In this document: in pieces, positions 18,441 through 25,988 of the stretch | Layout of the letters: each line of letters starts with the position of its first letter | How positions within the stretch are numbered: position 1 is the stretch's first letter | Assembly: GCA_017454015.1 (NCBI GenBank) | Contig: JAFTDW010000042.1 | Coordinates: 1-64,000, forward strand | Reading direction: 5' to 3' | Source of the DNA: Bacteroidales bacterium | GTDB lineage: Bacteria; Bacteroidota; Bacteroidia; Bacteroidales; P3 | DNA: 64,000 nucleotides | Notes under the pieces: generated by a model | What the model was told of the DNA's origin: nothing | Databases searched by the model: none | Seen by the model: the letters and a program-made list of their open reading frames with translations, nothing else | Program-made: the position numbers and the translations under genes

Positions 18441-19349
18441 ATGGAAGAGACAAAGACTCAGATACTCGACGGCAAGGAGCTGTCGATCCGTATTAAAGAG
18501 GAGATAGCAAACGAGGTGCGCCAGCTCACGCAGCGAGGGCTGCGTCCGCCCCACCTCGCCGCAATACTGGTGGGCGACGACGGCGCCAGCCAGACCTACG
18601 TGGCCTCCAAAGAGAAATCGTCGCACGAGGTTGGCTTCACCTCGTCGGTCTACAGGCTCCCCGCCAACACCAGCGAGGCCGACCTTCTGGAGGTTGTCAA
18701 CTTCCTCAATGCCGACGACGAGACCGACGGCTACATAGTGCAGCTGCCGCTGCCCAAGCAGATAGACGAGAGCCATATTATCGACGCCATACACCCCGAC
18801 AAGGATGTCGACGGCTTCACGGCCGTCAATGTGGGTCGCATGGTGACGGGGCAGGAGTCGTTTCTGCCGGCTACCCCCAAGGGTATAGTCACGCTGCTCC
18901 AACGCTATGGCATCGACACCGTGGGGCAGCACTGTGTGGTTGTGGGTCGCAGCAACATAGTGGGCACCCCACTGGCCAACCTTATGTCGCGCAACGCTGC
19001 CGGTGCCAACTGCACCGTGACGCTGTGCCATAGCAAGACGCGCTCGCTGGCGGAGCTCACGCGCCAGGCCGACATCCTTGTGGTTGCCATAGGCAAGCCA
19101 GAGTTTGTCACGGCCGACATGGTGAAGCCAGGTGCCGTGGTGGTCGACGTGGGCATACACCGCGTGCCCGACAGCAGCAAAAAGAGTGGCTACAGGCTCA
19201 TAGGCGACGTGAAGCACAGCGAGGTCGACCCGCTCTGCAGCTGGGTCACCCCCGTACCAGGCGGCGTGGGACCGCTCACCATAGTGTCGCTGTTGCAGAA
19301 CACCATGCAAGCCTACCGCAAAAGAATTGAGGCCATGAGCACAAATTAA
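18441..19349 (+). CDS. folD: Bifunctional methylenetetrahydrofolate dehydrogenase/cyclohydrolase
   Basis: FolD interconverts 5,10-methylene-, methenyl- and 10-formyl-tetrahydrofolate. The catalytic lysine region TYVASKEKSSHEVGF (about residue 53), the middle GRSNIVGTPLANLM and the C-terminal PVPGGVGPLTIVSLLQNT are present; 302 residues is normal. The last codons (EAMSTN and the stop) lie inside the first copy of a family B repeat (GAGGCCATGAGCAC), so the C-terminus appears to be set by the repeat. Confidence 0.96.
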   Translation: MEETKTQILDGKELSIRIKEEIANEVRQLTQRGLRPPHLAAILVGDDGASQTYVASKEKSSHEVGFTSSVYRLPANTSEADLLEVVNFLNADDETDGYIVQLPLPKQIDESHIIDAIHPDKDVDGFTAVNVGRMVTGQESFLPATPKGIVTLLQRYGIDTVGQHCVVVGRSNIVGTPLANLMSRNAAGANCTVTLCHSKTRSLAELTRQADILVVAIGKPEFVTADMVKPGAVVVDVGIHRVPDSSKKSGYRLIGDVKHSEVDPLCSWVTPVPGGVGPLTIVSLLQNTMQAYRKRIEAMSTN

Positions 19350-19575
19350 AAACATGGATAGCGAATAAAAGCCCTGTAAGGCGTAGATCCAACAGCCCAG
19401 GATATAAACGGCATCAATGTATATGAGCCCTGAACTGAGGCCATGAGCACCTATGAAATAAAAACACGGATAGCGAATTGCCGAAGGCTGCGAACTGAGG
19501 TCATGAGCACCCGTAAAAATAAAAAACATGGACAGCGAATAACACAAATAGAAATAAAAACAAGGACAGTGAGCA
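19329..19575 (+). repeat. Family B modular repeats downstream of folD
   Basis: Family B units have the form CTGAGGTCATGAGCACC, then an A-rich middle (TATGAAATAAAAAC or CGTAAAAATAAAAAC), then AAGGATAGCGAATAA. Copies begin near 19329, 19434 and 19494, plus a partial one at 19544 ending GGACAGTGAGCAAC. Between them are a GCCGAAGGC mini-hairpin (19469-19486 region) and about 65 nt of unrelated sequence (19366-19430). Confidence 0.75.
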
Positions 19576-19742
19576 ACCCCGCACAAGCGAGGGGGCGCGA
19601 CCGAAGGGAGCAACCCCCATGAAAGCGCAGTGTGGGGCAACAAGATAAAAAACGACATGCGTCTCGGAGTGAAGAAATGCCAGTGGCATTTCGATAGCGT
19701 AGCGGAGAATGTGCTCTCTCAATGAAAAAATAGGCCCCACCT
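19575..19742 (+). repeat. Family C element, copy 3, expanded and fused to family B
   Basis: The central stem ACCCCGCAC/GTGTGGGG is present, but its loop has grown to about 45 nt with an inner GGGGG/CCCCC hairpin. The third hairpin GCGTCTCGGA... is interrupted by an insert with the palindrome AAATGCCAGTGGCATTT. The first hairpin is replaced by the tail of a family B repeat. It ends TCTCAATGAAAAAATAGG-CCCCACCT, as copy 2 does with one or two changes. Confidence 0.7.
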
Positions 19743-19796
19743 AATGACAATTAATGTTAACCTTGTGAGAGGCGACTTTATATAAACACTACGAAA

Positions 19797-20525
19797 ATGA
19801 AAACCCTGATAATAGTGCCGTGCTACAACGAGTCCCAGCGTCTGCCGCGGGAGGAGTTCGCGAGCTTTGCCACCGAGCACCCCGACATAGAGTTCCTCTT
19901 TGCCAACGACGGGAGCACCGACAACACCCTTGAGGTGTTGCGCGCCCTCTGCGACGGACACGGCAACCTGCATTACCTCGACCTGCAACCCAACGGAGGC
20001 AAAGCCGAGGCGGTGCGCCGTGCCATGCTCGAAGGCGTGTCGGCATACAAGCCCCAGTACATAGGCTTTTGGGACGCCGACCTTGCCACTCCGCTCAACG
20101 AGATACCACTGTTTGTGGAGTGGATGGGCAAGGGCTACGACATGGTTACAGGGCTGCGCCTCATGCGCCTCGGCGCACAGGTGCGCCGCAAGACCAGCCG
20201 CCACTACCTTGGGCGTGTCTTTGCCACCTGCGCCTCCCTCGTGCTCAACCTGCCAGTCTACGACACCCAGTGCGGAGCCAAGCTCTACCGCGCCGAGACG
20301 GTGCCAGCCCTTTTCACTGAGAAATTTATCACGCGGTGGCTCTTCGACGTGGAGTTGTTGGCACGCTACTGCCGCGAATATGGCAGTGAACGGGCCAAGG
20401 ACAAGGTGTACGAATACCCTCTCTACCAATGGATTGACGTGGCGGGCTCGCGCCTCAAAGGCCGTGACTTCCTCAAAGCCCCCCTCGAACTGCTCGGCAT
20501 CTGGCGAAAATACAGGAGACAGTAG
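19797..20525 (+). CDS. Family 2 glycosyltransferase (dolichyl-phosphate glucosyltransferase type)
   Basis: A 242-residue GT-A fold enzyme. It has LIIVPCYNESQRLP at the N-terminus, the nucleotide-binding FANDGSTDNT (about residue 38), the DxD-like FWDADLATPL (about 90) and the acceptor-side GAKLYRAETV with the W-rich RWLFDVELLARY (about 180). There is no C-terminal membrane anchor, unlike many polyprenyl-phosphate glycosyltransferases. It probably transfers a hexose from a nucleotide sugar to a lipid carrier for surface glycans; the donor cannot be told. It stands alone between repeat-rich spacers. Confidence 0.85.
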   Translation: MKTLIIVPCYNESQRLPREEFASFATEHPDIEFLFANDGSTDNTLEVLRALCDGHGNLHYLDLQPNGGKAEAVRRAMLEGVSAYKPQYIGFWDADLATPLNEIPLFVEWMGKGYDMVTGLRLMRLGAQVRRKTSRHYLGRVFATCASLVLNLPVYDTQCGAKLYRAETVPALFTEKFITRWLFDVELLARYCREYGSERAKDKVYEYPLYQWIDVAGSRLKGRDFLKAPLELLGIWRKYRRQ

Positions 20526-20533
20526 CCTCTATA

Positions 20534-20557
20534 CACTGTGGCGCAAGCGCCACAGTG
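20534..20557 (+). terminator. Hairpin after the glycosyltransferase gene
   Basis: Perfect 10-bp stem CACTGTGGCG-CAAG-CGCCACAGTG, 9 nt after the stop codon. No T-run follows, so it may only protect the 3' end. The rest of the spacer to 20829 is AT-rich, with isolated -7-like matches TATTTTTG (20677-20684) and TATCTTTG (20784-20791); the latter is the probable promoter element of the next gene, though no TTG is at the right distance. Confidence 0.45.
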
Positions 20558-20829
20558 GTCAGTTGCGATGATTGAACTATGCTGATAATGAATGTAATAT
20601 GTCCTTGTTGCTGTTTTGGGGCTGTTGCTTCGGGAAAATAGGTTGGCTTTTCGGGTTTTTCCCCACAGGAAGTGTGTATTTTTGCATTGTCAAATCACAA
20701 CAACAATAAAAAAAAACATGGCACTGTGTCGCTCTGCTCTCTTGCTTAACACTTTTCATCAAGAATTAATAAATTTTTTTTCGTATCTTTGCAAATAAAT
20801 TCAGTAACAATAAACGAAAATCTAAAATT

Positions 20830-21282
20830 ATGAAAAAGTATCTGTTACCCCTCTTGGCCGCTGCGGTGGTCTTGTTGGCAGGCTGCTCCAACAAGACGCG
20901 TGTGATTACTTCCTACTACAATGTGGGTCCTAACCAGTGGGATGCTCACCTCAATGACAACGGCGACGGCACTTTCACGCCCGACTACTACTACTCGGAG
21001 TGGACCAACGAGGACATCACTCCCGAGGTTGTCGAGAACGGCTATGTGCTGGTATACTATGTCGATGGCGCCGGCCGCGACAACCAGTTGCCCTACGTGC
21101 TGCCTTATTACGATGAAGATCAGGATGCCTATTACATGGAAAATATACGTTTCGATGTCAAGGAAGGACGCATACGCTTCATCATTGAAGACTCAGACTT
21201 TGGCACCTACAACTCTGTTCAGTTCATACAGCAGAAAGAACGCACCCTTCAGTTCAAGGTGTGCTGCGTCAGCTACGAGTAG
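20830..21282 (+). CDS. Small putative lipoprotein, Bacteroidales type
   Basis: A 150-residue protein with a lipoprotein signal peptide (MKKYLLPLLAAAVVLLAGCS; lipobox LAGC). The mature part is acidic and rich in tyrosine (DNGDGTFTPDYYYSEWTNED) and ends in a region that looks like beta-strands (RTLQFKVCCVSYE). I do not recognise a function; similar small lipoproteins are common in Bacteroidales. A TATCTTTG -7 element lies 39 nt upstream. Confidence 0.75.
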   Translation: MKKYLLPLLAAAVVLLAGCSNKTRVITSYYNVGPNQWDAHLNDNGDGTFTPDYYYSEWTNEDITPEVVENGYVLVYYVDGAGRDNQLPYVLPYYDEDQDAYYMENIRFDVKEGRIRFIIEDSDFGTYNSVQFIQQKERTLQFKVCCVSYE

Positions 21283-21379
21283 TCTTTGTCGATAACACCA
21301 TTGCGTCGAGGGTCGTGTGTATATAGTGCATAACCCTCGATGTTTTTTTCTGGTCTGCGCGTATATAATAAATTCACCT

Positions 21380-21766
21380 ATGATAAAAGAGCAGCAACGG
21401 CATTCGGAGCATTACGAGCTTGGCATGGCAGGGGAGGAGGCCGCCGTGCAGATGCTTGTCGACAAGGGCTATACGATACTTGAGCGCAACTATCGCAAAG
21501 GGCATCTTGAGGCCGACATCATAGCGCTCGACGGTGCCGACTTGGTCTTGGTGGAGGTGAAGACCCGCAACGTCGACTACCTGCAGATGCCTGTCGACGC
21601 GGTAGGACATCGCAAGCGACACAACATGATAAAACTCGCCAACGAATATGTGAAGAGCCACAACCGCAACGAGAATGTACGGTTCGACATTATCACCGTG
21701 CTATCCGACGGTGCCACAGTCGACATAGACCATATCCGCAACGCCTTTAACGTCTTTACTTTTTGA
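21380..21766 (+). CDS. yraN: YraN family (UPF0102) endonuclease-like protein
   Basis: A 128-residue protein of the YraN/UPF0102 family, which has a restriction-endonuclease-like fold and no settled role. The core motifs are present: GMAGEEAAVQMLVDKGY, then ERNYRKGHLEADIIALDG and LVEVKTR, giving the D...E-x-K arrangement of PD-(D/E)xK nucleases. ATG 21380 was chosen because the frame upstream (from 21317) shows no family similarity. It is followed after 34 nt by the GH106-like gene. Confidence 0.9.
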   Translation: MIKEQQRHSEHYELGMAGEEAAVQMLVDKGYTILERNYRKGHLEADIIALDGADLVLVEVKTRNVDYLQMPVDAVGHRKRHNMIKLANEYVKSHNRNENVRFDIITVLSDGATVDIDHIRNAFNVFTF

Positions 21767-21800
21767 AAACACACAAGGATTTGTGCAAATACCAAGCAGA

Positions 21801-23753
21801 ATGAGAAAGTTGATGTTTTTTTGTGCAGCCACGGTTGCCTTTATGCTCTGTGGCTGCGGTGGTGGGCGGCAAAGTGTCCCCGACAGCCTCTATGCCTCTT
21901 CGCGGCCATACACCCGCTGGTGGTGGTTTGCCTCGCAGATTGAGAAAGACGACGTGCGCGACCAGCTTGTGTGGCTCCGCGACCATGGTTTCGGCGGTGT
22001 GGAGATAGCGTGGATCTACCCTATGGGGCTCGACTCAAACACTGTACATCCCGCTTTCCTGTCGCCCGAGTGGGCCGACGGTGTGGTCTACGCCAAGCGT
22101 GTGGCCGACTCGCTCGGACTGGGCTGTGATTTCACCTATGGCACCCTATGGCCTTTCAGCGACGTGAACCTCCCTTACGGCGACCAGACACGCGACTACT
22201 TCGACACCGTGGAGCCTGCCCGCCGCCCATACACGTGGGACTTCCCTCGCGAGGCCCGCATCCTCAACCATCTTGACCGCCACGCCTTTGCCCGTTACGC
22301 CGCCAAACTCAACGCCGCTCTTGCAGAGGCCTGCAAAGGAAGCAAGTCGGGGCTGTTTGTCGACTCGTGGGAGGTGGAGACGCAATACCTGTGGACTTCG
22401 GGTTTCGGCGACACCTTCCTCCTGCAGCATGGCTACGACATACAGCCATACATGAAGCGTCGCACCCTGCTCAACCCCGCCAACCGCCGCGTTTTCTACG
22501 ACTATATGCACACCCTCTCGGGCTTTGTGTTGCGTGAGTTCTACGAGCCCTTTGCTGCCAATGCCACTGTGCAGGGGGCTTTCTCGCGGGCTCAGTGCGG
22601 AGGGGCTCCCACCGACCTGCTCACGGCTTTCAGTCTCGTTGATGTGCCCGAGAGCGAGGCGATACTCTACGAACCGCCCTACAGTAAGATAGTGGCCTCG
22701 GCCGCCACCCTTGCAGGGCGCGACGTGGTGACTGCAGAGACCTTCACATGTGCCTATGGCTGGACGAGTCTCCGCTACATGGGCGGTCGCGGCCACAGCC
22801 CCCACCAGGGCAAAGAGCAGCCCGCCGACCTCAAGCTGATATGCGACGCCCTCTTCGCCAACGGCGTCAACCAGATTATATGGCACGGCTTCCCATACAA
22901 CAAGATAGGCGACACCTCCAACTTCTTTTACACCACATGCCAGATAAGTACCTCGCCATACCACTCACTTACCGGCAATGTGCTCAAGGACTTCAACAAC
23001 TACATGGCGCGCGTCTCTAAATATATGCGTCAGGGTCGCAACTACAGCGACGTGGCGGTGTACATACCTCTCGAAGACTCGTGGATGGGTGGCTTCTATC
23101 CCGACTCGCTGCGCAAAGTCAAGGTTTTCTTTTGGGGGCAGTACGAGATGCGCTATGTCAACACCCCCGTGCAACTCAAGGGCTGCCAGCCGCTGTGGGT
23201 CAACGAGCATTTCCTCTCGTCGGCCAGTTACGACGGCAGGGTACTGCATTGCGGCGAGGCCGCTTTCAGAAGCCTTTACTGCGACGTGCAGTATATGGAG
23301 TACAGTGCGTTGAGGCAGCTGATGAGGCTTGCCGGGCAGGGCTTGCCAATATGTATGGCCCAAGTTCCGCAGGAGCCGGGCAAAGTGACTCACAAAGGAT
23401 ACTCCCAGCTGCTCGATTCGCTGCTCGCCCTGCCCACTGTAGGGCGCAGCCTGTCGGCACTCCACTGCACACCGTTGGTGGAAGGCAACAACCTGCCCGA
23501 CTTCTGGTGTCGCGAGGATGGGGGCGTGTACTATATCTTCTTTGCCAACCCCTTGTCGCAGACCATAGAGTATCCGCTTGAATACTGCTATGCTTTCACC
23601 GACCGCGGCGCGGTGCGCAAGATAACCGTCAACCACCACGGCAAGAGCGAGCCCTATACGCTCGATTTCAACCCCACGCAGTCTATACTGCTGCGTGTCG
23701 ACGGCAAAGGTATACAGTCCATAGACCTCTCCTATACGCCGCCACGCCTGTAA
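21801..23753 (+). CDS. GH106-like alpha-L-rhamnosidase family lipoprotein
   Basis: A 650-residue lipoprotein (signal MRKLMFFCAATVAFMLCGCG; lipobox LCGC). The first domain opens with PYTRWWWFASQIEKDDVRDQ and GFGGVEIAWIYPMG, the pattern that begins glycoside hydrolase family 106 barrels. Later parts (GLFVDSWEVE, WTSLRYMGGRGHSPHQGKEQ, ANGVNQIIWHGFPY) fit the same family. It is shorter than typical GH106 enzymes (about 850-1100 residues) and seems to lack the C-terminal beta-sandwich domains, so specificity is open. The ATG at 21801 was preferred to a GTG at 21783 because it starts the signal peptide directly. Confidence 0.75.
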   Translation: MRKLMFFCAATVAFMLCGCGGGRQSVPDSLYASSRPYTRWWWFASQIEKDDVRDQLVWLRDHGFGGVEIAWIYPMGLDSNTVHPAFLSPEWADGVVYAKRVADSLGLGCDFTYGTLWPFSDVNLPYGDQTRDYFDTVEPARRPYTWDFPREARILNHLDRHAFARYAAKLNAALAEACKGSKSGLFVDSWEVETQYLWTSGFGDTFLLQHGYDIQPYMKRRTLLNPANRRVFYDYMHTLSGFVLREFYEPFAANATVQGAFSRAQCGGAPTDLLTAFSLVDVPESEAILYEPPYSKIVASAATLAGRDVVTAETFTCAYGWTSLRYMGGRGHSPHQGKEQPADLKLICDALFANGVNQIIWHGFPYNKIGDTSNFFYTTCQISTSPYHSLTGNVLKDFNNYMARVSKYMRQGRNYSDVAVYIPLEDSWMGGFYPDSLRKVKVFFWGQYEMRYVNTPVQLKGCQPLWVNEHFLSSASYDGRVLHCGEAAFRSLYCDVQYMEYSALRQLMRLAGQGLPICMAQVPQEPGKVTHKGYSQLLDSLLALPTVGRSLSALHCTPLVEGNNLPDFWCREDGGVYYIFFANPLSQTIEYPLEYCYAFTDRGAVRKITVNHHGKSEPYTLDFNPTQSILLRVDGKGIQSIDLSYTPPRL

Positions 23754-23807
23754 TGCATCCATGAAGCCATGCCGTATTGTCGCATGGCAGCGTACGGGAG
23801 AAACGAC

Positions 23808-24446
23808 CTATTCGTTGAGGCTTTTGAGGTTCTCGTAGAACTCGGCGTGGGAGCTTTGGATGTAGGGCACCAGCCACAGTAGCCCAATGCCCATGGTAAA
23901 GATGCAGAGGAAAGCCCAGCCTATGAAACTGAGGTCGAGGCAGAACAGCTGCCATTTGTGGCCTTTCATCATTTGTTGGCTGTAGTCTATGCATTCGTCG
24001 GCGCTCAGCTCGGGGTTGTCGTGCGCTATGTAGGGTGTCATGGCATAGGCGTAGGACATGATGATGCCGGGCACGATGAGCAGCATCGTCCACAACAGTA
24101 TGTAGACAGCCCTCAGCAGTCCGGTGCCGAGATAGCGCCCGTATTTATGGAACACGTCGAACATCACCACCGGCATCTCCTCGTTGTCCAACTCGCCGCG
24201 GCGCAGCTTGAGGAACGTCAGGTTGAAGCCAAAGCTCAGCGGCAGTGTTACGAGAAGGCCGGCAAAGGGTATGCATCCTGTGGCGCACCCAACAAGATAG
24301 TACACCAAAGTGGTAAGCGCGGCATAGAACCAGTTGCCATCCAGCCTCTTCCTTGCAGTGGCTCTCAGGGTGCTGTTGCACGGGATGTGTGGGAACGGCG
24401 CGGCGTTGTCTTGTCCGAGGTCGTCTTTTCTGAACGGCTCTTCCAT
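23808..24446 (-). CDS. DUF975 family membrane protein
   Basis: A 212-residue membrane protein with four or five hydrophobic segments, matching the DUF975 (COG5523) family. Diagnostic pieces are LLIVPGIIMSYAYAMTPYIA, the nearby ELSADECIDYSQQMMKGHKW and the closing GIGLLWLVPYIQSSHAEFYE. Function unknown. ATG 24446 was preferred to a TTG at 24470. It lies just downstream of the rocD terminator, so it needs read-through or its own promoter; none is obvious. Confidence 0.85.
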   Translation of the reverse strand: MEEPFRKDDLGQDNAAPFPHIPCNSTLRATARKRLDGNWFYAALTTLVYYLVGCATGCIPFAGLLVTLPLSFGFNLTFLKLRRGELDNEEMPVVMFDVFHKYGRYLGTGLLRAVYILLWTMLLIVPGIIMSYAYAMTPYIAHDNPELSADECIDYSQQMMKGHKWQLFCLDLSFIGWAFLCIFTMGIGLLWLVPYIQSSHAEFYENLKSLNE

Positions 24447-24472
24447 ATTGTCAGCTTTTTTTTGTTTCAATG

Positions 24473-24510
24473 AAAACAGGCGTTATACTTTGGTGTATAA
24501 CGCCTGTTTT
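24473..24510 (-). terminator. Strong hairpin terminator of rocD
   Basis: A perfect 16-bp inverted repeat (AAAACAGGCGTTATAC, loop of 6, then its complement) directly after the rocD stop codon. The stem begins and ends in A/T runs, so it can work in both directions. Confidence 0.85.
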
Positions 24511-24518
24511 GTTGTTGA

Positions 24519-25739
24519 TTATTCAAACGACTTGATGGCTTCCTTGATGAGGCGCATGGCGTCGCGGAGCTGCTCCTCGGTGATGACGAGCGGCGGTGCG
24601 AAGCGGATGATGTGCTGGTGGGTGGGCTTGGCAAGCACGCCGAGGTCGCGCATCTTGAGGCACACGTCCCAAGCCTCTTTGCCGTTGCGCGGACGGATGA
24701 TGATGGCGTTGAGGAGGCCTTTGCCGCGAACTTTCTCGATCATCGGGCTCTCAAAGGCCGACATCTCGTCGCGGAAGATCTTGCCGAGGCGCTCGGCGTT
24801 CTCCATGAGGTGCTCGTCCTTGATGACCTGAAGGGCTGCTATGGAGACCTTTGCGGCGATGGGGTTGCCGCCGAAGGTGGAACCGTGCTCGCCGGGCTTG
24901 ATGTTGAGCATGATGTCGTCGTCGGCCAACACGGCGCTCACGGGCATCACGCCGCCGCCGAGGGCTTTGCCCAGTATGAGCAGGTCGGGACGCACATTCT
25001 CGTGGTCGCAGGCAAGCATCTTGCCGGTGCGGGCTATGCCGCACTGCACCTCGTCGGCCATGAAGAGCACGTTGTATTTCTTGCAGATGTCATAGCATTT
25101 TTTGAGGTAGCCCTCGTCGGGGACGTAGACGCCCGCCTCGCCCTGTATGGGCTCCACGAGGAATCCGGCCACCTTGCTGCCATGCTCTGCGAGGCATTTC
25201 TCGAGGGCGTCGGGGTCGTTGTATGGTATGCGCAGGAATCCCGGGGTCATGGGGCCGTAGTTGGCATAGCTCTCGGGGTCGTTGCTCATGGTGATGATGG
25301 TGATGGTGCGGCCGTGGAAGTTGCCTTCGCAGCACACTATCATGACTTCGTCGTTGGGTATGCCTTTCTTCACCACACCCCAGCGGCGGGCCAGCTTGAG
25401 GGCTGTCTCGTCGGCTTCGGCGCCGGTGTTCATGGGCAGCACCTTGTCATAGCCAAAATACTCGGTGACGTATTTCTCCCACTCGCCTAGGCAGTTGTTG
25501 TAGAAGGCGCGGCTCGAGAGTGTAAGCTCGTGGGCCTGGTCGCACATGGCCTTGACAATCTTGGGGTGGCAGTGACCTTGGTTCACGGCACTGTAGGCCG
25601 AGAGGAAGTCGTAGTATTTCTTACCCTCGCAGTCCCATACAAAAGCGCCTTCGCCTTTGGCGAGGACTACTGGCAGCGGGTGGTAGTTATGGGCTCCGTA
25701 GCGAGCCTCCATTTCCATGAATTGCTCTGATTTTGTCAT
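24519..25739 (-). CDS. rocD: Ornithine--oxo-acid transaminase
   Basis: A PLP-dependent class III aminotransferase that converts ornithine and 2-oxoglutarate to glutamate semialdehyde and glutamate. The 406-residue length, the N-terminal [20 protein letters not shown], then [28 protein letters not shown] and the PLP-lysine segment [18 protein letters not shown] match ornithine aminotransferase well. ATG 25739 ([11 protein letters not shown]) is the family-like start; the frame runs open to 25820. A -7 element TACCTTTG (25793-25786) is present, but the nearest TTG is only 14 nt away. Confidence 0.94.
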   Translation of the reverse strand: MTKSEQFMEMEARYGAHNYHPLPVVLAKGEGAFVWDCEGKKYYDFLSAYSAVNQGHCHPKIVKAMCDQAHELTLSSRAFYNNCLGEWEKYVTEYFGYDKVLPMNTGAEADETALKLARRWGVVKKGIPNDEVMIVCCEGNFHGRTITIITMSNDPESYANYGPMTPGFLRIPYNDPDALEKCLAEHGSKVAGFLVEPIQGEAGVYVPDEGYLKKCYDICKKYNVLFMADEVQCGIARTGKMLACDHENVRPDLLILGKALGGGVMPVSAVLADDDIMLNIKPGEHGSTFGGNPIAAKVSIAALQVIKDEHLMENAERLGKIFRDEMSAFESPMIEKVRGKGLLNAIIIRPRNGKEAWDVCLKMRDLGVLAKPTHQHIIRFAPPLVITEEQLRDAMRLIKEAIKSFE

Positions 25740-25839
25740 TGTTATGCTTTTTTGTTTTTTGTTATGAATATGTTCAATTATTTTGCAAAGGTACGCATTT
25801 TTTTTGACAATAGGAAACATAATTGCATTGCTTTATGGT

Positions 25840-25886
25840 ATTCAGAATAATCGGAGTATCCGGAATATTCAGAGTATTCGATGGGT
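25840..25886. repeat. Degenerate 9-bp tandem repeats
   Basis: Five consecutive 9-mers of the type TATTCAGAA / TAATCGGAG / TATCCGGAA / TATTCAGAG / TATTCGATG between rocD and htpG. Similar 9-mers (AATCAGAG, TAATCGGAA, TATTTGGAA) occur at 56764-56789. Confidence 0.6.
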
Positions 25887-25914
25887 GACGTTGTTGTCTG
25901 ACATGTGTGACATT

Positions 25915-25944
25915 TTGTCATTCTGCCATTGATTGGTATATTTG
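25915..25944 (+). promoter_or_regulatory. htpG promoter
   Basis: TTG (25915-25917), 19 nt, TATATTTG (25937-25944); the start codon is 45 nt downstream. No CIRCE-type inverted repeat was seen. Confidence 0.72.
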
Positions 25945-25988
25945 TTGCCGCTTTTTGAAAAAGATAATAATAAAAACATATACATACG

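Noticed and set aside
20718..20798. 26-codon open frame before the small lipoprotein gene
   Set aside because: Overlaps the probable promoter element TATCTTTG and has no supporting feature.
23754..23807. Terminator for the GH106-like gene (GCCATGC/GCATGGC hairpin at 23766-23788)
   Set aside because: Stem of only 7 bp with a 9-nt loop and no T-run on either strand; left out of the list.
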